Shown here: positions 20,270 through 30,654 of the stretch, piece by piece
Position numbering within the stretch: the first letter of the stretch is position 1
Layout of the letters: each line of letters begins with the position of its first letter
Assembly (NCBI RefSeq): GCF_003944795.1
Contig: NZ_RWBG01000003.1
Location: 337,467-401,466, forward strand
Direction: 5' to 3'
DNA: 64,000 nt
Source of the DNA: Mangrovimonas spongiae
GTDB taxonomy: Bacteria > Bacteroidota > Bacteroidia > Flavobacteriales > Flavobacteriaceae
Notes under the pieces: generated by a model
The model's database searches: none
Seen by the model: the letters and a program-made list of their open reading frames with translations, nothing else
What the model was told of the DNA's origin: nothing
Translations under genes and position numbers: made by a program

Positions 20270-21196
20270 TTATTTATTTTGTTCTTGTAATTTTTGTATT
20301 GCTTTAATTTGGTCTGCAAAGAAACCACTTTTTTCTGGATATTTCAAACTTAAAATTTTATAAGATTGAATCGCCTTTTTATAGTTCTTTTGTTCAACAT
20401 AAATTCTGGCTAGTGTTTCAGTCATTAATGTATCTGGTTGAATCATTTGTTGTTCAGCCAAATTTTTGTTTTTACTAGCTGTTTTCTCTGGTTTTAATTT
20501 GGGATTTTTAGAGATAAATTTATCTATTAACTTAAATTTTTTGTCGCGTTCGGAAACGGGTGTTTCGGGCTGTGTTTGTTCTCGTTCTATAGGAGAAAAG
20601 CGAGTAAGCTTAAGCCACTCGTTAAAGGAGTGTTTTTCGTTTTGAGTAAATTCAAACGGTTCTCCAATTTTTAAAATGTTATCAGAAGTATCATCATTGG
20701 ACTTTAAAACACTATCTTTTTCGCGATTGTCATCATCTTTATTTACTGTTGCTTCTTGAGATGATTCTAATTCTTGTTTTGATGATTCTTTAGGCGTGAA
20801 TAATTCTGGGTCTAAAACGCTAGAGGTTTCTTGTATTTGCTGTTTTAAATTATCATCAATAGTAACATGTTTATTTACAGAAATATCTTCAGCGGTTACA
20901 TTAATTGCTTTTAAACTGGATGAGTTTTGTTTAATAGACTCAGAAATTTCATTCTGTAGGAAGTCTTCAGACGTTATAAAATCGAATAAAATACTTCTGT
21001 CAGTAGTATAAGCAGCTGTTGTTTTTAGTGCTTTATTATATTTAAAACTCCCTTTGTTTTTTAACGCTTTTAAAAGAATAGCCTTGGGCGATTGAAAGTA
21101 AGGATATGTGTCGATTATAGACTGCAAGTCTTCTGTATATGCAGGAAGCATATGTTTGGGATTTTGTAGTATGTGTTTAAAATCAAAATTGTCCAT
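20270..21196 (-). CDS. Hypothetical protein with C-terminal TPR-like helices
   Basis: A 308-residue cytoplasmic protein; the ATG at 21196 (MDNFDFKHILQNP) is preferred to one three codons upstream. The middle third is low-complexity, rich in Ser, Asp, Lys and Glu. The last ~60 residues (TLARIYVEQKNYKKAIQSYK and ILSLKYPEKSGFFADQI) look like a tetratricopeptide pair, so a scaffold role is likely. It is conserved between lptE and secG in flavobacteria and overlaps the 3' end of neither by much (about 3 bp region with lptE). Function unknown. Confidence 0.75.
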   Translation of the reverse strand: MDNFDFKHILQNPKHMLPAYTEDLQSIIDTYPYFQSPKAILLKALKNKGSFKYNKALKTTAAYTTDRSILFDFITSEDFLQNEISESIKQNSSSLKAINVTAEDISVNKHVTIDDNLKQQIQETSSVLDPELFTPKESSKQELESSQEATVNKDDDNREKDSVLKSNDDTSDNILKIGEPFEFTQNEKHSFNEWLKLTRFSPIEREQTQPETPVSERDKKFKLIDKFISKNPKLKPEKTASKNKNLAEQQMIQPDTLMTETLARIYVEQKNYKKAIQSYKILSLKYPEKSGFFADQIKAIQKLQEQNK

Positions 21197-21198
21197 GA

Positions 21199-21708
21199 CT
21201 ACCATTTAGCCAATGTGGCATTAAAAATATCTTGCGTTAATCGTTCAAAAAGAACTTCGTGAGCTTCATCTCTAGCGGGGCCAATAAGTTGTGCGTTTCT
21301 ATCGTAATCATAGAAAAATGAAAAGCGTTGTTCTTGAAAATCGTCTTCAGAGTTTTTGTTGTAAAATCTAACATTAACACTCATGGTTAAACGGTTTTGA
21401 GCTGCCGTATTTTCGGCAGTTGCTGTTGTTGGAGAAATACGATATTCGGTTATTTCGCCTTCGTAAACTAAATCGCCATTACTTTTTACAAGGTCTAAAT
21501 TGGTTTGATTTAGAAGTAAGTCGGTTAACGCATTTGTAAAATCTCTGTCTAAGCCAGGTTCTATTAGCATGGCATTATTCTGAAAATAATTAACCTGGAA
21601 TGTTTTTGTGCCTGCAGGGATGGATGCGCCAGTAAACGAGTAAATGCCACAGCCAAAAAGTAATATAACAGAGCAAAAAGTGATAATAAATTTAAAGTAT
21701 CGTGTCAT
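21199..21708 (-). CDS. lptE: LPS-assembly lipoprotein LptE
   Basis: A 169-residue lipoprotein with lipobox LLFGCGIYSFTGASIP near the start. The pattern IPAGTKTFQVNYFQNNA and the later LTDLLLNQTNLDLV fit the Bacteroidota LptE, which sits in the LptD barrel to insert lipopolysaccharide in the outer membrane. It starts one base after the sigma-54 activator stop, so translation is probably coupled. Confidence 0.87.
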   Translation of the reverse strand: MTRYFKFIITFCSVILLFGCGIYSFTGASIPAGTKTFQVNYFQNNAMLIEPGLDRDFTNALTDLLLNQTNLDLVKSNGDLVYEGEITEYRISPTTATAENTAAQNRLTMSVNVRFYNKNSEDDFQEQRFSFFYDYDRNAQLIGPARDEAHEVLFERLTQDIFNATLAKW

Positions 21709-22977
21709 TTACAGGTCGTATTGTTTTATTTTTCTATAAAGTGTGCGTTCGCTAATGCCCAATTCTTGCGCTGCCAATTTACGTTTTCCATTATGACGTT
21801 CCAAAGATTTTTTTATGAGTTCTAATTCTTTGTCTTGAAGCGATAAGGTTTCTTCTTCTTCAACATCTTCGGCAAAATGATACTTGTCTTCTTGTGGTTC
21901 TTGTTCAATAGGTTGCGGTTCATGTTTTTCGGGGATTGAAAGCACTTCTAAATCTTCTACAGTAGTTTCATTCTCATTTTCGCCATAAATTTTTTGAATC
22001 AAGCTTTCGTTGTCCTTGGCGACTTCCGAGGTATTGCCACTTTTCATCAATTCCATGGTGAGTTTTTTCAAATCGTTGAGGTCACTTTTCATATCGAACA
22101 AAACCTTATACAGGATTTCACGTTCGTTACTAAAATCGCTTTCCGATTTGGTTTGATTAACTACCGCAGGTAAATTGCTTCCTGCATCTGGAAGATAGCT
22201 TCTAAGCGTATCGGGTGAAATGGTTCTGTTTTGCTCCAAGACAGAGATTTGTTCTGCAACGTTACGAAGCTGACGAATATTGCCATTCCATCGGTATTTT
22301 AGCAACATATTAACAGCATCGTCGGTAAGTTTTACCGTGGGCATTTTGTATTTTAAAGCAAAATCGCTGGCAAATTTTCTAAATAATAGGTGAATATCCT
22401 CTTTACGCTCGCGCAATGGTGGTAAATGAATTTCAACAGTACTTAAACGGTAATATAAGTCTTCACGGAATTTATCTTTTTTAATGGCTTCAAACATATT
22501 GACGTTTGTCGCCGCTACAATACGTACGTTGGTTTTTTGTACTTTGCTGCTTCCCACTTTTATAAATTCGCCATTTTCCAAAACACGTAATAAACGTACT
22601 TGTGTAGTTAAAGGAAGCTCGCCAACTTCATCAAGAAAAATGGTGCCGCCATCGGCAACTTCAAAATAACCATTTCGTGTTTGTGTGGCACCTGTAAAAG
22701 CGCCTTTTTCATGACCAAATAATTCACTGTCTATGGTGCCTTCTGGAATGGCACCACAGTTTACAGCAATATACTTGCCGTGTTTACGATGTGAGAGTTG
22801 ATGTATGATTTTTGGAATACTTTCTTTACCAACACCACTTTCTCCTGTAACCAATACAGAAATGTCTGTAGGCGCCACTTGTATGGCTTTTTCAATAGCA
22901 CGATTTAACCCAGGATCGTTACCTATAATTCCAAATCGTTGTTTTATGGCTTGTATTGATTCCATAGTATTGCTCAC
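21709..22977 (-). CDS. Sigma-54 interaction-domain transcriptional activator
   Basis: A 422-residue NtrC-type activator with no receiver domain. The AAA+ core (about residues 15-255) has Walker A VTGESGVGKE, the sigma-54 contact loop ELFGHEKGAFTGA, Walker B GGTIFLDEVGEL and arginine-finger region FREDLYYRLSTVEI. A linker follows, rich in Glu, then a Fis-type helix-turn-helix (RKLAAQELGISERTLYRKIK). It activates RpoN-dependent promoters; with no sensor domain, control is probably by expression or a partner. A second possible start is MESIQAIKQ four codons in. It leads the lptE cluster. Confidence 0.92.
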   Translation of the reverse strand: MSNTMESIQAIKQRFGIIGNDPGLNRAIEKAIQVAPTDISVLVTGESGVGKESIPKIIHQLSHRKHGKYIAVNCGAIPEGTIDSELFGHEKGAFTGATQTRNGYFEVADGGTIFLDEVGELPLTTQVRLLRVLENGEFIKVGSSKVQKTNVRIVAATNVNMFEAIKKDKFREDLYYRLSTVEIHLPPLRERKEDIHLLFRKFASDFALKYKMPTVKLTDDAVNMLLKYRWNGNIRQLRNVAEQISVLEQNRTISPDTLRSYLPDAGSNLPAVVNQTKSESDFSNEREILYKVLFDMKSDLNDLKKLTMELMKSGNTSEVAKDNESLIQKIYGENENETTVEDLEVLSIPEKHEPQPIEQEPQEDKYHFAEDVEEEETLSLQDKELELIKKSLERHNGKRKLAAQELGISERTLYRKIKQYDL

Positions 22978-23022
22978 TTAAGTGAGTGTCTTTTAGATTC
23001 CTTTTTTAAAAGGAAAATTTTA

Positions 23023-24471
23023 TTAATTATTTTCTGAATACCCTATAGGTTCACCAATTAAGGTGGCTTTTGTGCAGTCGGTTATTTTTACATTTACAAA
23101 ATCACCTGGTTTATAGTTTTCTTTAGGGAAAACCACCATAGTGTTTTGGCTGTTTCGTCCCGCCCAATGCGCATCCGATTTTTTTGATTCTTTTTCAATT
23201 AAAACTTCTTCAACCTTGCCAAGATGTTGTTGTGTTCTATAATGACTGTGTTCTTGTTGTAGTTGAATAATGTCTTGTAAGCGACGTTTTTTTGTTGCTT
23301 CAGGAATGTCGTCCTCTAGTTTTCGTTCGGCTAATGTGCCTGGTCTTTCGGAATAAGCAAACATAAATCCAAAGTCGTATTTTACGTACTCCATTAAGCT
23401 TAAAGTGTCTTGATGATCGTCTTCTGTTTCGGTTGGAAAACCAGCAATCATATCTTGAGAAATAGCGCAATCTGGAATAATACGACGAATGTTGTCGATC
23501 ATTTTAAAATATTCTTCACGTGTATGTTGACGATTCATGGCTTTTAAAATACGGTTACTGCCACTTTGCACAGGCAAATGTATGTACTTGCAAATATTCT
23601 GGTACTTGGCCATGGTTTCAATCACATCTAAAGTCATGTCTTGTGGATTAGATGTTGAGAAGCGAAAGCGCATTTTTGGTTGTGCTTGGGCACAAAGTTC
23701 TAGAAGCTTGGCAAAATTAACAGCCGTTGCTTTCTGCATATCGGTAGCTTTGTCGAAATCCTTTTTTAATCCGCCGCCATACCATAAATAGCTGTCTACG
23801 TTTTGCCCAAGAAGGGTTACTTCTTTATAGCCTTTGTTGGCCAAATCGTTTATTTCCTCAACTATACTTTGCGGATCACGACTACGTTCACGTCCTCTGG
23901 TAAAGGGTACAACGCAAAACGTACACATATTGTCGCAACCACGTGTAATAGATACAAAAGCTGTAACGCCATTAGTATTTAAACGTACAGGAGCAATATC
24001 GCCATAAGTTTCTTCTTTAGAGAGGATCACATTAATAGCATCGCGACCATCATCTACTTCAGAAAGTAAATTGGGTAAATCTTTGTAAGCATCTGGACCA
24101 ACAACAAGATCGACGATTTTTTCTTCTTCTAGAAATTTACTTTTTAAACGTTCTGCCATACAGCCTAAAACACCCACTTTCATGTTGGGGTTTACCTCAC
24201 GTTTTACAGCATTGTATTTTTCAAGGCGTTTCCTTACCGTTTGTTCTGCTTTATCGCGAATAGAACAGGTGTTTACTAAAACTAAGTCGGCATCTTTGAG
24301 ATCTTGAGTGGTGTTATAGCCATTTTCAGATAAGATAGAAGCTACAATTTCACTATCGCTAAAATTCATCTGGCAACCGTAACTTTCTATAAATAGTTTT
24401 CGGTTGTTTCCTGCTTTCTTCTCTATAATGAGGCTTTCGCCTTGTTTGTTTTCGTCTATAATCTTCTCCAT
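23023..24471 (-). CDS. miaB: tRNA-2-methylthio-N6-dimethylallyladenosine synthase
   Basis: A 482-residue radical-SAM methylthiotransferase that adds a methylthio group to i6A37 in tRNAs reading UNN codons. The N-terminal UPF0004 domain has cysteines in [17 protein letters not shown] and LGCMAERL for the auxiliary iron-sulfur cluster. The radical-SAM motif is [16 protein letters not shown], and a TRAM domain ends the protein. The ATG at 24471 (MEKIIDENK) is preferred over one ten codons upstream. Confidence 0.96.
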   Translation of the reverse strand: MEKIIDENKQGESLIIEKKAGNNRKLFIESYGCQMNFSDSEIVASILSENGYNTTQDLKDADLVLVNTCSIRDKAEQTVRKRLEKYNAVKREVNPNMKVGVLGCMAERLKSKFLEEEKIVDLVVGPDAYKDLPNLLSEVDDGRDAINVILSKEETYGDIAPVRLNTNGVTAFVSITRGCDNMCTFCVVPFTRGRERSRDPQSIVEEINDLANKGYKEVTLLGQNVDSYLWYGGGLKKDFDKATDMQKATAVNFAKLLELCAQAQPKMRFRFSTSNPQDMTLDVIETMAKYQNICKYIHLPVQSGSNRILKAMNRQHTREEYFKMIDNIRRIIPDCAISQDMIAGFPTETEDDHQDTLSLMEYVKYDFGFMFAYSERPGTLAERKLEDDIPEATKKRRLQDIIQLQQEHSHYRTQQHLGKVEEVLIEKESKKSDAHWAGRNSQNTMVVFPKENYKPGDFVNVKITDCTKATLIGEPIGYSENN

Positions 24472-24648
24472 ATACAATATTGAATAATACTTGCTTGTCA
24501 ATAAGTGTGCAAAGATACAATTTATTTATGTACTATGACAAAGTGTCAGAATGAGATTTTATCATAAAATTTAAAAATTTGTTGCTGAAAATGATAGGGT
24601 TTACGTACAGAGACCATCAAAAATTAGGAACATAAGTTTTTTTTCAAT

Positions 24649-24656
24649 TACATTTG
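24649..24656 (+). promoter_or_regulatory. Candidate -7 box for topA
   Basis: TACATTTG matches TAnnTTTG, 19 bp before the topA start. The -33 region is a T-run without a clear TTG. Confidence 0.45.
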
Positions 24657-24675
24657 TAACCTTAAAAATCGATTT

Positions 24676-27171
24676 ATGGCGAAGAATTTAGTAATAGTGG
24701 AGTCACCTGCAAAGGCCAAAACCATTGAAAAATTCCTAGGAAAGGATTTTAAAGTGGAGTCTAGTTTTGGGCATATTGCAGATTTACCTTCAAAAGAATT
24801 AGGAGTAGATGTAGAAGGAGATTTTAAGCCTAAATATGAAGTGTCCAAGGACAAAAAAGCGGTTGTAAAAAAGTTAAAAGAACTTGCTAAAAAAGCTGAG
24901 ACAGTTTGGTTAGCTAGTGATGAAGACCGTGAAGGAGAGGCTATTGCATGGCATTTAGCCGAATCGCTTGGTTTAGATAAAGAAAAAACAAAGCGTATTG
25001 TTTTTCATGAGATTACCAAAACAGCTATTAAAAAAGCGATAGAGAATCCTAGAAGTATAGATTACGATTTAGTAGATGCACAACAAGCACGTCGTGTATT
25101 GGATAGAATTGTGGGTTACGAATTGTCACCTGTGCTTTGGCGTAAAGTAAAAGGCGGGTTGTCAGCGGGTCGTGTTCAATCGGTGTCTGTGCGTTTAATT
25201 GTAGAACGTGAAAGAGAAATTGAAGGATTTAAACCTGTGGCATCTTACAGAATAGATGCTGAATTCTCTACAAAAGACGGCCAAACTTTTAAAGCAAAAC
25301 TTCCAAAGAATTTTGATACTAAAGAAGATGCCTTAAAGTTTCTTGAAGCCAATGCTACTGCAGATTTTAGTATTGCCGATTTACAGAAAAAACCTGCAAA
25401 GAAATCGCCAGCACCACCATTTACAACATCAACATTACAGCAGGAGGCGTCAAGAAAGTTATATTTTTCTGTGAGCAAAACCATGACGATGGCGCAACGT
25501 TTATACGAAGCCGGTTTGATTACCTATATGAGAACCGATAGTGTAAACTTATCAGACGAAGCAAAAAGTGGTGCGCAACGTGAAATAGAAGCTGCTTATG
25601 GTTCTAACTATAGTAAGCCAAGAAACTATAAAGGGAAATCTAAAGGGGCACAAGAGGCTCACGAAGCCATTCGTCCTACCGATTTTTCTAGACATACCGT
25701 TAATGTAGATCGCGATCAAGCAAGATTATACGAGTTAATTTGGAAACGTGCTATCGCGTCGCAAATGAGCGAAGCTCAATTAGAGCGTACCAATGTAAAA
25801 ATAAGCGCTACCACTCACGACGAGCTATTTACTGCAAATGGTGAAATGATTAAGTTTGATGGGTTTTTAAAAGTCTATCTTGAAGGAACAGACGATGAAG
25901 ATGGCGAACAAGATGGTATGTTACCAAAACTAAGTGTTAACGAGACGCTACTTAACAACTTTATTACCGCAACACAACGTTTTACACGTCCGCCATATCG
26001 TTTTACCGAAGCTTCTTTAGTGAAGAAATTAGAAGAATTAGGAATAGGTAGACCATCTACTTACGCGCCAACCATTTCAACCATTCAAAATAGAGGCTAC
26101 ATTGAGAAAGGTACTGTAGAAGGTGTTGAGCGTAATTATGTTCAGCTAACTTTAAAAGAAGGTCATGTTAAAGATGTCACTTTAACCGAAAAGGTGGGGT
26201 CGGATAAAGGAAAGTTAGTGCCAACAGATATAGGTATGATTGTAACCGATTTCTTGGTTAATCATTTCGATACTATTTTAGATTATAATTTCACAGCAAA
26301 AGTAGAAGAAGACTTTGATGATATTGCTGATGGAAAAATAGATTGGGAAAATATGATGAAAGCATTTTATAAGGACTTTCATCCAATTGTAGAAGACGTT
26401 CAAGAAAATGCCGATAGAGAATCTGGAGAGCGTGTTCTTGGTACCGATCCCGAAACAGGGCGTCAGGTAAGTGTGCGTTTAGGACGCTTTGGACCAATGG
26501 TTCAAATAGGAACTGCCGAGGAGGAAGAAAAACCACTGTTTGCAAGTTTAAGCCCAGATCAGCAATTAAATACCATTACGTTTGAAGAGGCTATGGATTT
26601 ATTCAAGCTTCCAAAAAGCCTTGGAGATTATGAAGGTGAAGCTGTAGAGGTTAATAATGGCCGTTATGGCCCTTATGTTAAATTTGGAAAGAAATATATA
26701 TCCTTACCAAAAGGAAAAGATCCTTTAGATGTTGAAATGAAGGATGCTATAGAACTTATAAAGGAAAGACAAAAAGCCGATGCGCCAATTTATAATTATA
26801 ATGGCCACGATGTTACAAAAGGAAAAGGACGTTTTGGACCATTTATAAAATGGAACAATATGTTTATTAATGTAAACAAAAAGTACGATTGGGATAACCT
26901 ATCTGATAATGACATTGAAACCCTTATTGAAGATAAACTTCAAAAAGAACGTGATAAGCTTATTCATAATTGGGAGGAAGAAGGTATTAGAGTAGAGAAA
27001 GCACGTTGGGGAAGACATAATATTATAAAAGGTAAAACAAAAGTAGAGCTGCCTAAAACAGTAGATGTGTCTGATATGACTTTAGAAGAAGCTAAAGCGC
27101 ATCTTGAGAAAAATGCTCCAAAGAAGAAGAAAAAAACCACAAGGAAAAAATCGACAACCAAAAAGAAATAA
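24676..27171 (+). CDS. topA: DNA topoisomerase I (type IA)
   Basis: An 831-residue enzyme that relaxes negative supercoils by passing DNA through a tyrosine-linked single-strand break. The TOPRIM domain begins VIVESPAKAKTIEKFLG and carries ASDEDREGEAIAWHL. The active-site block is LITYMRTDSVNLS. The C-terminal part has several topoisomerase C-repeats (GRYGPYVKFGKKYISLPKG, GRFGPFIKW) instead of zinc fingers, then a Lys-rich tail. Start at 24676 matches the family N-terminus. Confidence 0.97.
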   Translation: MAKNLVIVESPAKAKTIEKFLGKDFKVESSFGHIADLPSKELGVDVEGDFKPKYEVSKDKKAVVKKLKELAKKAETVWLASDEDREGEAIAWHLAESLGLDKEKTKRIVFHEITKTAIKKAIENPRSIDYDLVDAQQARRVLDRIVGYELSPVLWRKVKGGLSAGRVQSVSVRLIVEREREIEGFKPVASYRIDAEFSTKDGQTFKAKLPKNFDTKEDALKFLEANATADFSIADLQKKPAKKSPAPPFTTSTLQQEASRKLYFSVSKTMTMAQRLYEAGLITYMRTDSVNLSDEAKSGAQREIEAAYGSNYSKPRNYKGKSKGAQEAHEAIRPTDFSRHTVNVDRDQARLYELIWKRAIASQMSEAQLERTNVKISATTHDELFTANGEMIKFDGFLKVYLEGTDDEDGEQDGMLPKLSVNETLLNNFITATQRFTRPPYRFTEASLVKKLEELGIGRPSTYAPTISTIQNRGYIEKGTVEGVERNYVQLTLKEGHVKDVTLTEKVGSDKGKLVPTDIGMIVTDFLVNHFDTILDYNFTAKVEEDFDDIADGKIDWENMMKAFYKDFHPIVEDVQENADRESGERVLGTDPETGRQVSVRLGRFGPMVQIGTAEEEEKPLFASLSPDQQLNTITFEEAMDLFKLPKSLGDYEGEAVEVNNGRYGPYVKFGKKYISLPKGKDPLDVEMKDAIELIKERQKADAPIYNYNGHDVTKGKGRFGPFIKWNNMFINVNKKYDWDNLSDNDIETLIEDKLQKERDKLIHNWEEEGIRVEKARWGRHNIIKGKTKVELPKTVDVSDMTLEEAKAHLEKNAPKKKKKTTRKKSTTKKK

Positions 27172-27177
27172 CCCTAA

Positions 27178-28344
27178 ATGAACTTTGATTTTCTTTCTCC
27201 TGTTTCCGATTCTGTAATGGCACATTCAACATTACTGGCTTCGCAGGCGCTAGGGAGAAAGATGTTAATTCACTCCAGTCAGAATGGTTTTCCAGATTTA
27301 GAAGATGTTCAATTGGCTATAATTGGCGTTTTAGAGAATAGAAACGATGTTGATTATATTGGTGACGAAATCTATCTCGATAATATTAGAAAATCATTCT
27401 ATCAATTGTTTCCAGGTAATTGGAATGTTAAAGTAGCCGATTTAGGCGATATTAACAAAGGAGAAACAGTAGAAGATACCTACTATGCGTTAAGAACAAT
27501 TCTGGAAATTCTTATTCAAAAAAAAATCATACCTATTATATTAGGAGGGAGTCAGGATTTAACATTTGCCAATTATCGCGCTTACGACAATATTATTCCT
27601 ATGGTAAATATTGTAAATGTAGATTCAAAATTCAACCTAGGAGATTCTGCAAAACCAATAAAGAGTAATAGTTTTGTTGGGAAAATTGTAGTAGACCAAC
27701 CTTATAACCTGTTTAATTATTCTACAATTGGTTATCAAACCTATTTTAATTCTCAAGAAGAAATAGATTTAATGGAAAAACTCTATTTCGAGTTTTACAG
27801 ATTAGGAGAAGTATCAAATAATATAACCTTAGCAGAACCTGTACTAAGAGATGCTAATATTGTAAGTGTTGATTTAAACGTAGTAAAAGCATCAGAGTTG
27901 GGAGGAAGACAACAATTGTCGCCTAATGGATTAGATGGTAAAGAAATTTGTGCTATATCAAGATATGCTGGAATAAGTAATAAAGTGTCCTCCTTTGGTA
28001 TATATGAATATAAACCGTCTAATGATGATGATGTAACTCCAATGTTGGTAGCGCAAATGATTTGGTATTTTATTGAAGGATTCTCTTTTAGAGTAAGTGA
28101 CGATGATTTTTCAAATGAGAATAATTACCAGAAATTCATCACCTTGGTAGAGGAGCAAGAGCTTATTTTCTTTAAAAGTAATAAAACTGGGCGCTGGTGG
28201 ATTGAAATCCCTTTTTTATCAAACGTTAATAATAAATTAAAAAAACATACGTTATTACCCTGCATGCATCAAGATTATATAGATGCCTGTAATAACAAAG
28301 TACCCGAACGTTGGTATAAAGCGTTCAAAAAGAATTGTATATAA
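27178..28344 (+). CDS. Arginase-fold protein with degenerate metal site
   Basis: A 388-residue protein of the ureohydrolase fold, often labelled formimidoylglutamase. The three metal-binding motifs are degraded. GGxHS is IILGGSQDLTF (His to Gln), DAHxDxR is NVDSKFNLGD, and SxDxDxxDP is VSVDLNVVKASE. The fold is likely kept but hydrolase activity is doubtful. It is 6 bp downstream of topA and lies just upstream of gldK, so it could have a linked role in the cell envelope or gliding, though that is only inference from position. Confidence 0.8.
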   Translation: MNFDFLSPVSDSVMAHSTLLASQALGRKMLIHSSQNGFPDLEDVQLAIIGVLENRNDVDYIGDEIYLDNIRKSFYQLFPGNWNVKVADLGDINKGETVEDTYYALRTILEILIQKKIIPIILGGSQDLTFANYRAYDNIIPMVNIVNVDSKFNLGDSAKPIKSNSFVGKIVVDQPYNLFNYSTIGYQTYFNSQEEIDLMEKLYFEFYRLGEVSNNITLAEPVLRDANIVSVDLNVVKASELGGRQQLSPNGLDGKEICAISRYAGISNKVSSFGIYEYKPSNDDDVTPMLVAQMIWYFIEGFSFRVSDDDFSNENNYQKFITLVEEQELIFFKSNKTGRWWIEIPFLSNVNNKLKKHTLLPCMHQDYIDACNNKVPERWYKAFKKNCI

Positions 28345-28373
28345 TAAAATGAGCATAAAACGTACAATATCAT

Positions 28374-28405
28374 CGTTGAAATGCACTTTTTGACGACGAA
28401 ATGTG
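28374..28405 (-). promoter_or_regulatory. Direct-repeat box upstream of gldK
   Basis: On the minus strand two copies of a CATTTC-GTCG-like box (CACATTTCGTCG and TGCATTTCAACG) are spaced 20 bp start to start. The same arrangement is found before both leucine-rich-repeat genes and before the small DUF1737 gene. It could be a binding site for a dimeric regulator; LytTR-type proteins bind direct repeats of this spacing. Confidence 0.45.
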
Positions 28406-28500
28406 TAATTTTTTAGTAAAAAAGTTGTTTTTTAAAAAATATATAGATATGTTTACGCTCTTAAAATTTTTAAGGCATAAAATTTAACCTCGAGTTTTCT

Positions 28501-29874
28501 ATGGATATGAAGAAACTTACATTATTAATCGCAGTTTTAGCTATACTAACTAGTTGTGGGTCAGGAGATAGAGGCCAGCTAGTAGGAGTTAAAGGAAAGA
28601 AATGGCATCCCGAAAAACCGTATGGAATGGAATTAATTCCTGGCGGCGCATTTATTATGGGTAAAGCAGACGATGATCTAGCTGGAATTCATGATGCCCC
28701 AACAAAAACCGTAACGGTTAGGTCATTCTACATGGATGCAACAGAAATTACTAATAGTGAATACCGCCAATTTGTTGAGTGGGTAAGAGATTCTACTATT
28801 AGAACCAAATTAGCAATATTAGCTGACGAAATTGGAGAGACTCCAGGCAATGGAGGAATTGGTGAATTTGCATTTAAAGATGCCGATACAGCAAACATGA
28901 CCGTATATGAAAAATACATGTACGATAACTATGTAGGGCTTGGACCAACAGGATATGAAGGCAGAAAACTAAATCACGACATAGATTTAATTTTTGATAC
29001 AGCAGAATATCCAGATGAGTATTATGCCGAAGTTATGGATACGATGTACCTTCCTATGGAGGAATCATACAATGGTCAAAGAACTTGGGATGTAACTAAG
29101 TTTAAATTCCAATATACCTATATGGATATGGAAAAAGCAGCCAAAGCCTCAAACAAAGGGAAAAAGCGTTCAGAGTTTATTATTAAAGAAGAAGTAGAAA
29201 TTTATCCAGATACTACAGCCTGGATTCGTGATTTTGCTTATTCTTATAACGAACCAATGCATAACGATTACTTCTGGCACGAAGCTTATAGTGATTATCC
29301 TGTAGTAGGTGTGTCTTGGGAGCAAGCAAAAGCGTTTTGTGAGTGGAGAACACTACACCACAATGCATACAGAAAAGAAAGAGGTAAGCATTTTGTAAAT
29401 AAATATAGACTACCATCTGAAGCAGAATGGGAATACGCAGCAAGAGGTGGCCTGCAAGCAGCAACTTATCCTTGGGGTGGTTATTACACCAAGAACGATA
29501 GAGGGTGCTTTATGGCAAACTTTAAACCATTACGTGGAGATTATGCAGCCGATCAAGCATTATATACTGTAGAGGCAGAGTCTTATGAGCCTAACGATTT
29601 TAACCTTTATAATATGGCAGGTAATGTTTCAGAATGGGTAAATGCTTCTTACGATCAGTCATCTTACGAGTTTGTTTCTACTATTAACCCAAGTGTTAAC
29701 GATGTAAACAACCAACGTAAAGTAGTAAGAGGAGGATCTTGGAAAGATGTTGCTTATTTCTTGCAAGTGAGTTCTCGTGACTACGAATATGCAGATTCAG
29801 CAAGAAGTTATATCGGTTTCAGAACAGTACAAGATTACATGGGAACAGATGTAACCTTAAACGCTAGAAACTAA
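28501..29874 (+). CDS. gldK: Gliding/type IX secretion lipoprotein GldK
   Basis: A 457-residue lipoprotein with lipobox ILTSCGSGDRG and an FGE-sulfatase (formylglycine-generating enzyme-like) domain: MELIPGGAFIMGK, VGVSWEQAKAFCEWR, LPSEAEWEYAARGG, NMAGNVSEWVNAS and VRGGSWKD. GldK forms the outer-membrane-side ring of the type IX secretion system with GldN. First gene of the gldKLMN operon; spacing of 87 bp to gldL. Confidence 0.97.
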   Translation: MDMKKLTLLIAVLAILTSCGSGDRGQLVGVKGKKWHPEKPYGMELIPGGAFIMGKADDDLAGIHDAPTKTVTVRSFYMDATEITNSEYRQFVEWVRDSTIRTKLAILADEIGETPGNGGIGEFAFKDADTANMTVYEKYMYDNYVGLGPTGYEGRKLNHDIDLIFDTAEYPDEYYAEVMDTMYLPMEESYNGQRTWDVTKFKFQYTYMDMEKAAKASNKGKKRSEFIIKEEVEIYPDTTAWIRDFAYSYNEPMHNDYFWHEAYSDYPVVGVSWEQAKAFCEWRTLHHNAYRKERGKHFVNKYRLPSEAEWEYAARGGLQAATYPWGGYYTKNDRGCFMANFKPLRGDYAADQALYTVEAESYEPNDFNLYNMAGNVSEWVNASYDQSSYEFVSTINPSVNDVNNQRKVVRGGSWKDVAYFLQVSSRDYEYADSARSYIGFRTVQDYMGTDVTLNARN

Positions 29875-29961
29875 AAACTAACTAAATTAGAAAATCAATT
29901 AACAATTAACTAAATATTAAACTATCTTAAGTATTAACGTACTTAAACTAAAACTAAAATT

Positions 29962-30600
29962 ATGGCACAAAAAGGAAAACTTACTTTAACAAACATGATC
30001 TACGGATTAGGAGCAGCAGTAGTAATTGTAGGAGCTCTATTTAAGATTCAGCACTGGCCAGGAGGGTCTCTAATCTTAACAATAGGTATGGTTGTTGAAG
30101 CATTAGTATTTACATATTCTGCTTTTGAAAGACAACAAAGCGATTTAGATTGGTCTTTAGTATATCCAGAATTAGCTGGAGGACAATCATTAGGAGGTAA
30201 GAAAGGTAAAAAAGAAGAACCTAAAGATGCAGAAGGATTATTATCTAAAAAATTAGATAACTTATTAAAAGAAGCTAAAATCGATGCCGACTTAATGTCT
30301 AGCTTAGGAAATAGCATTAAAAACTTTGAAGGAGCAGCTAAAGGAATTTCTCCAACAGTAGACTCTATTGCAGCTACTAAAAAGTATGGTGAAGAGTTAT
30401 CTTTAGCAGCAGCTCAAATGGAATCTTTAAATAGCATGTACAAAGTACAGTTAGAAAGCGTTAACCGTCAAGCGGCAATTAACGAAGAAACTGTTGAGAA
30501 TGCTCAAAAGTTAAAAGAACAAATGCAATCATTAGCATCTAACCTATCATCTTTAAACGGTGTTTATGGTGGTATGTTAACTGCTATGAACAAGTCTTAA
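29962..30600 (+). CDS. gldL: Gliding motor / type IX secretion inner-membrane protein GldL
   Basis: A 212-residue inner-membrane protein with two helices at about residues 10-55 (TNMIYGLGAAVVIVGALFKI and ILTIGMVVEALVFTYSAF). The Glu in VVEALVF lies in helix 2 and fits the proton-linked residue of the motor. The cytoplasmic rest is a coiled coil. With GldM it forms the proton-driven motor for secretion and gliding. Confidence 0.97.
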   Translation: MAQKGKLTLTNMIYGLGAAVVIVGALFKIQHWPGGSLILTIGMVVEALVFTYSAFERQQSDLDWSLVYPELAGGQSLGGKKGKKEEPKDAEGLLSKKLDNLLKEAKIDADLMSSLGNSIKNFEGAAKGISPTVDSIAATKKYGEELSLAAAQMESLNSMYKVQLESVNRQAAINEETVENAQKLKEQMQSLASNLSSLNGVYGGMLTAMNKS

Positions 30601-30654
30601 TTAGTATTATTTACTAGTAAATTTTAATTTCTAACAAACAAAACTAATTAAAAC

